64,000 nucleotides of DNA, taken from positions 62,001-126,000 of the forward strand of contig NZ_CM001439.1 of the NCBI RefSeq assembly GCF_000244955.1, written 5' to 3'. Positions within the stretch are counted from its first letter, which is position 1. Every line of letters starts with the position of its first letter. Under the pieces are notes generated by a model, which was given only the letters and a program-made list of their open reading frames with translations, had not been told where the DNA came from and made no database searches. The translations under genes were made by a program, and so were the position numbers. Of this stretch, positions 63,999 to 64,000 are shown in pieces. The stretch comes from Saccharomonospora marina XMU15. GTDB taxonomy: Bacteria; Actinomycetota; Actinomycetes; Mycobacteriales; Pseudonocardiaceae.

Positions 63999-64000
63999 CC

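Overview
The window looks like accessory chromosome (or a large plasmid) of a high-GC actinomycete. A Pseudonocardiaceae-type genome fits best, but this is inference. The signs are strong third-position GC, many XRE-TPR regulators of the actinomycete type, an Rv1733c-like membrane protein, GAF-ANTAR regulators, an FxLD-leader lanthipeptide and an HspR/HAIR-type heat-shock site. No tRNA, rRNA or CRISPR array was seen.

Layout. (1) 1-6.6 kb: two exported proteins, a small prepilin peptidase and two 'XRE regulator plus one enzyme' modules (XRE-Nudix, XRE-SDR) with near-identical promoters. (2) 6.6-17.0 kb: a plus-strand, tightly coupled cluster of small proteins, QueC, a reverse transcriptase that stops at RT motif 7, a C-type-lectin/SUMF1-fold protein, a DUF6884-like protein, a GT2 glycosyltransferase, a radical SAM enzyme, an XRE protein, a phosphoribosyltransferase, a GT4 glycosyltransferase, a 5'-3' exonuclease and a PIG-L deacetylase. 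An XRE/Nudix-like regulator follows. I know no described system with this content. (3) 18.5-20.3 kb: a third XRE module with a flavoprotein.

(4) 20,903-33,991: a 13.1-kb Tn554-like site-specific element inserted inside a Nudix hydrolase gene. The two gene halves lie at 20,579-20,902 and 33,989-34,183 and rejoin in frame to 171 residues. The element carries three overlapping tyrosine recombinases plus a DUF6262/TnpC-like protein. Its cargo is two universal stress proteins, a K+/H+ antiporter, an Rv1733c-like protein, small exported or membrane proteins, and a Nudix hydrolase of exactly the same length and family as the gene it destroyed.

(5) 34.2-44.9 kb: a fourth XRE module, interrupted by the element, then a class I FxLD lanthipeptide cluster: precursor, LanB, LanC, an elimination-domain/O-methyltransferase fusion, a helical protein of unknown role and a truncated second methyltransferase.

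(6) 44.9-64 kb: a protein-quality-control island. A long minus-strand operon runs YflT-domain protein-DnaK-GrpE-DnaJ/CbpA-CbpM-like-ClpB-HtpX-HtrA. It is followed by three Hsp20 genes, a J-domain protein, two GAF-ANTAR proteins, two STAS proteins, a HspR-like MerR protein, a DUF2905 protein and a peroxiredoxin. One hsp20 gene has a HAIR-like operator and a perfect Crp-type palindrome upstream, and a second hsp20 has a near match to the Crp-type palindrome. Together with the stress cargo of the transposon, this resembles in content the transmissible stress-tolerance islands of Gram-negative bacteria.
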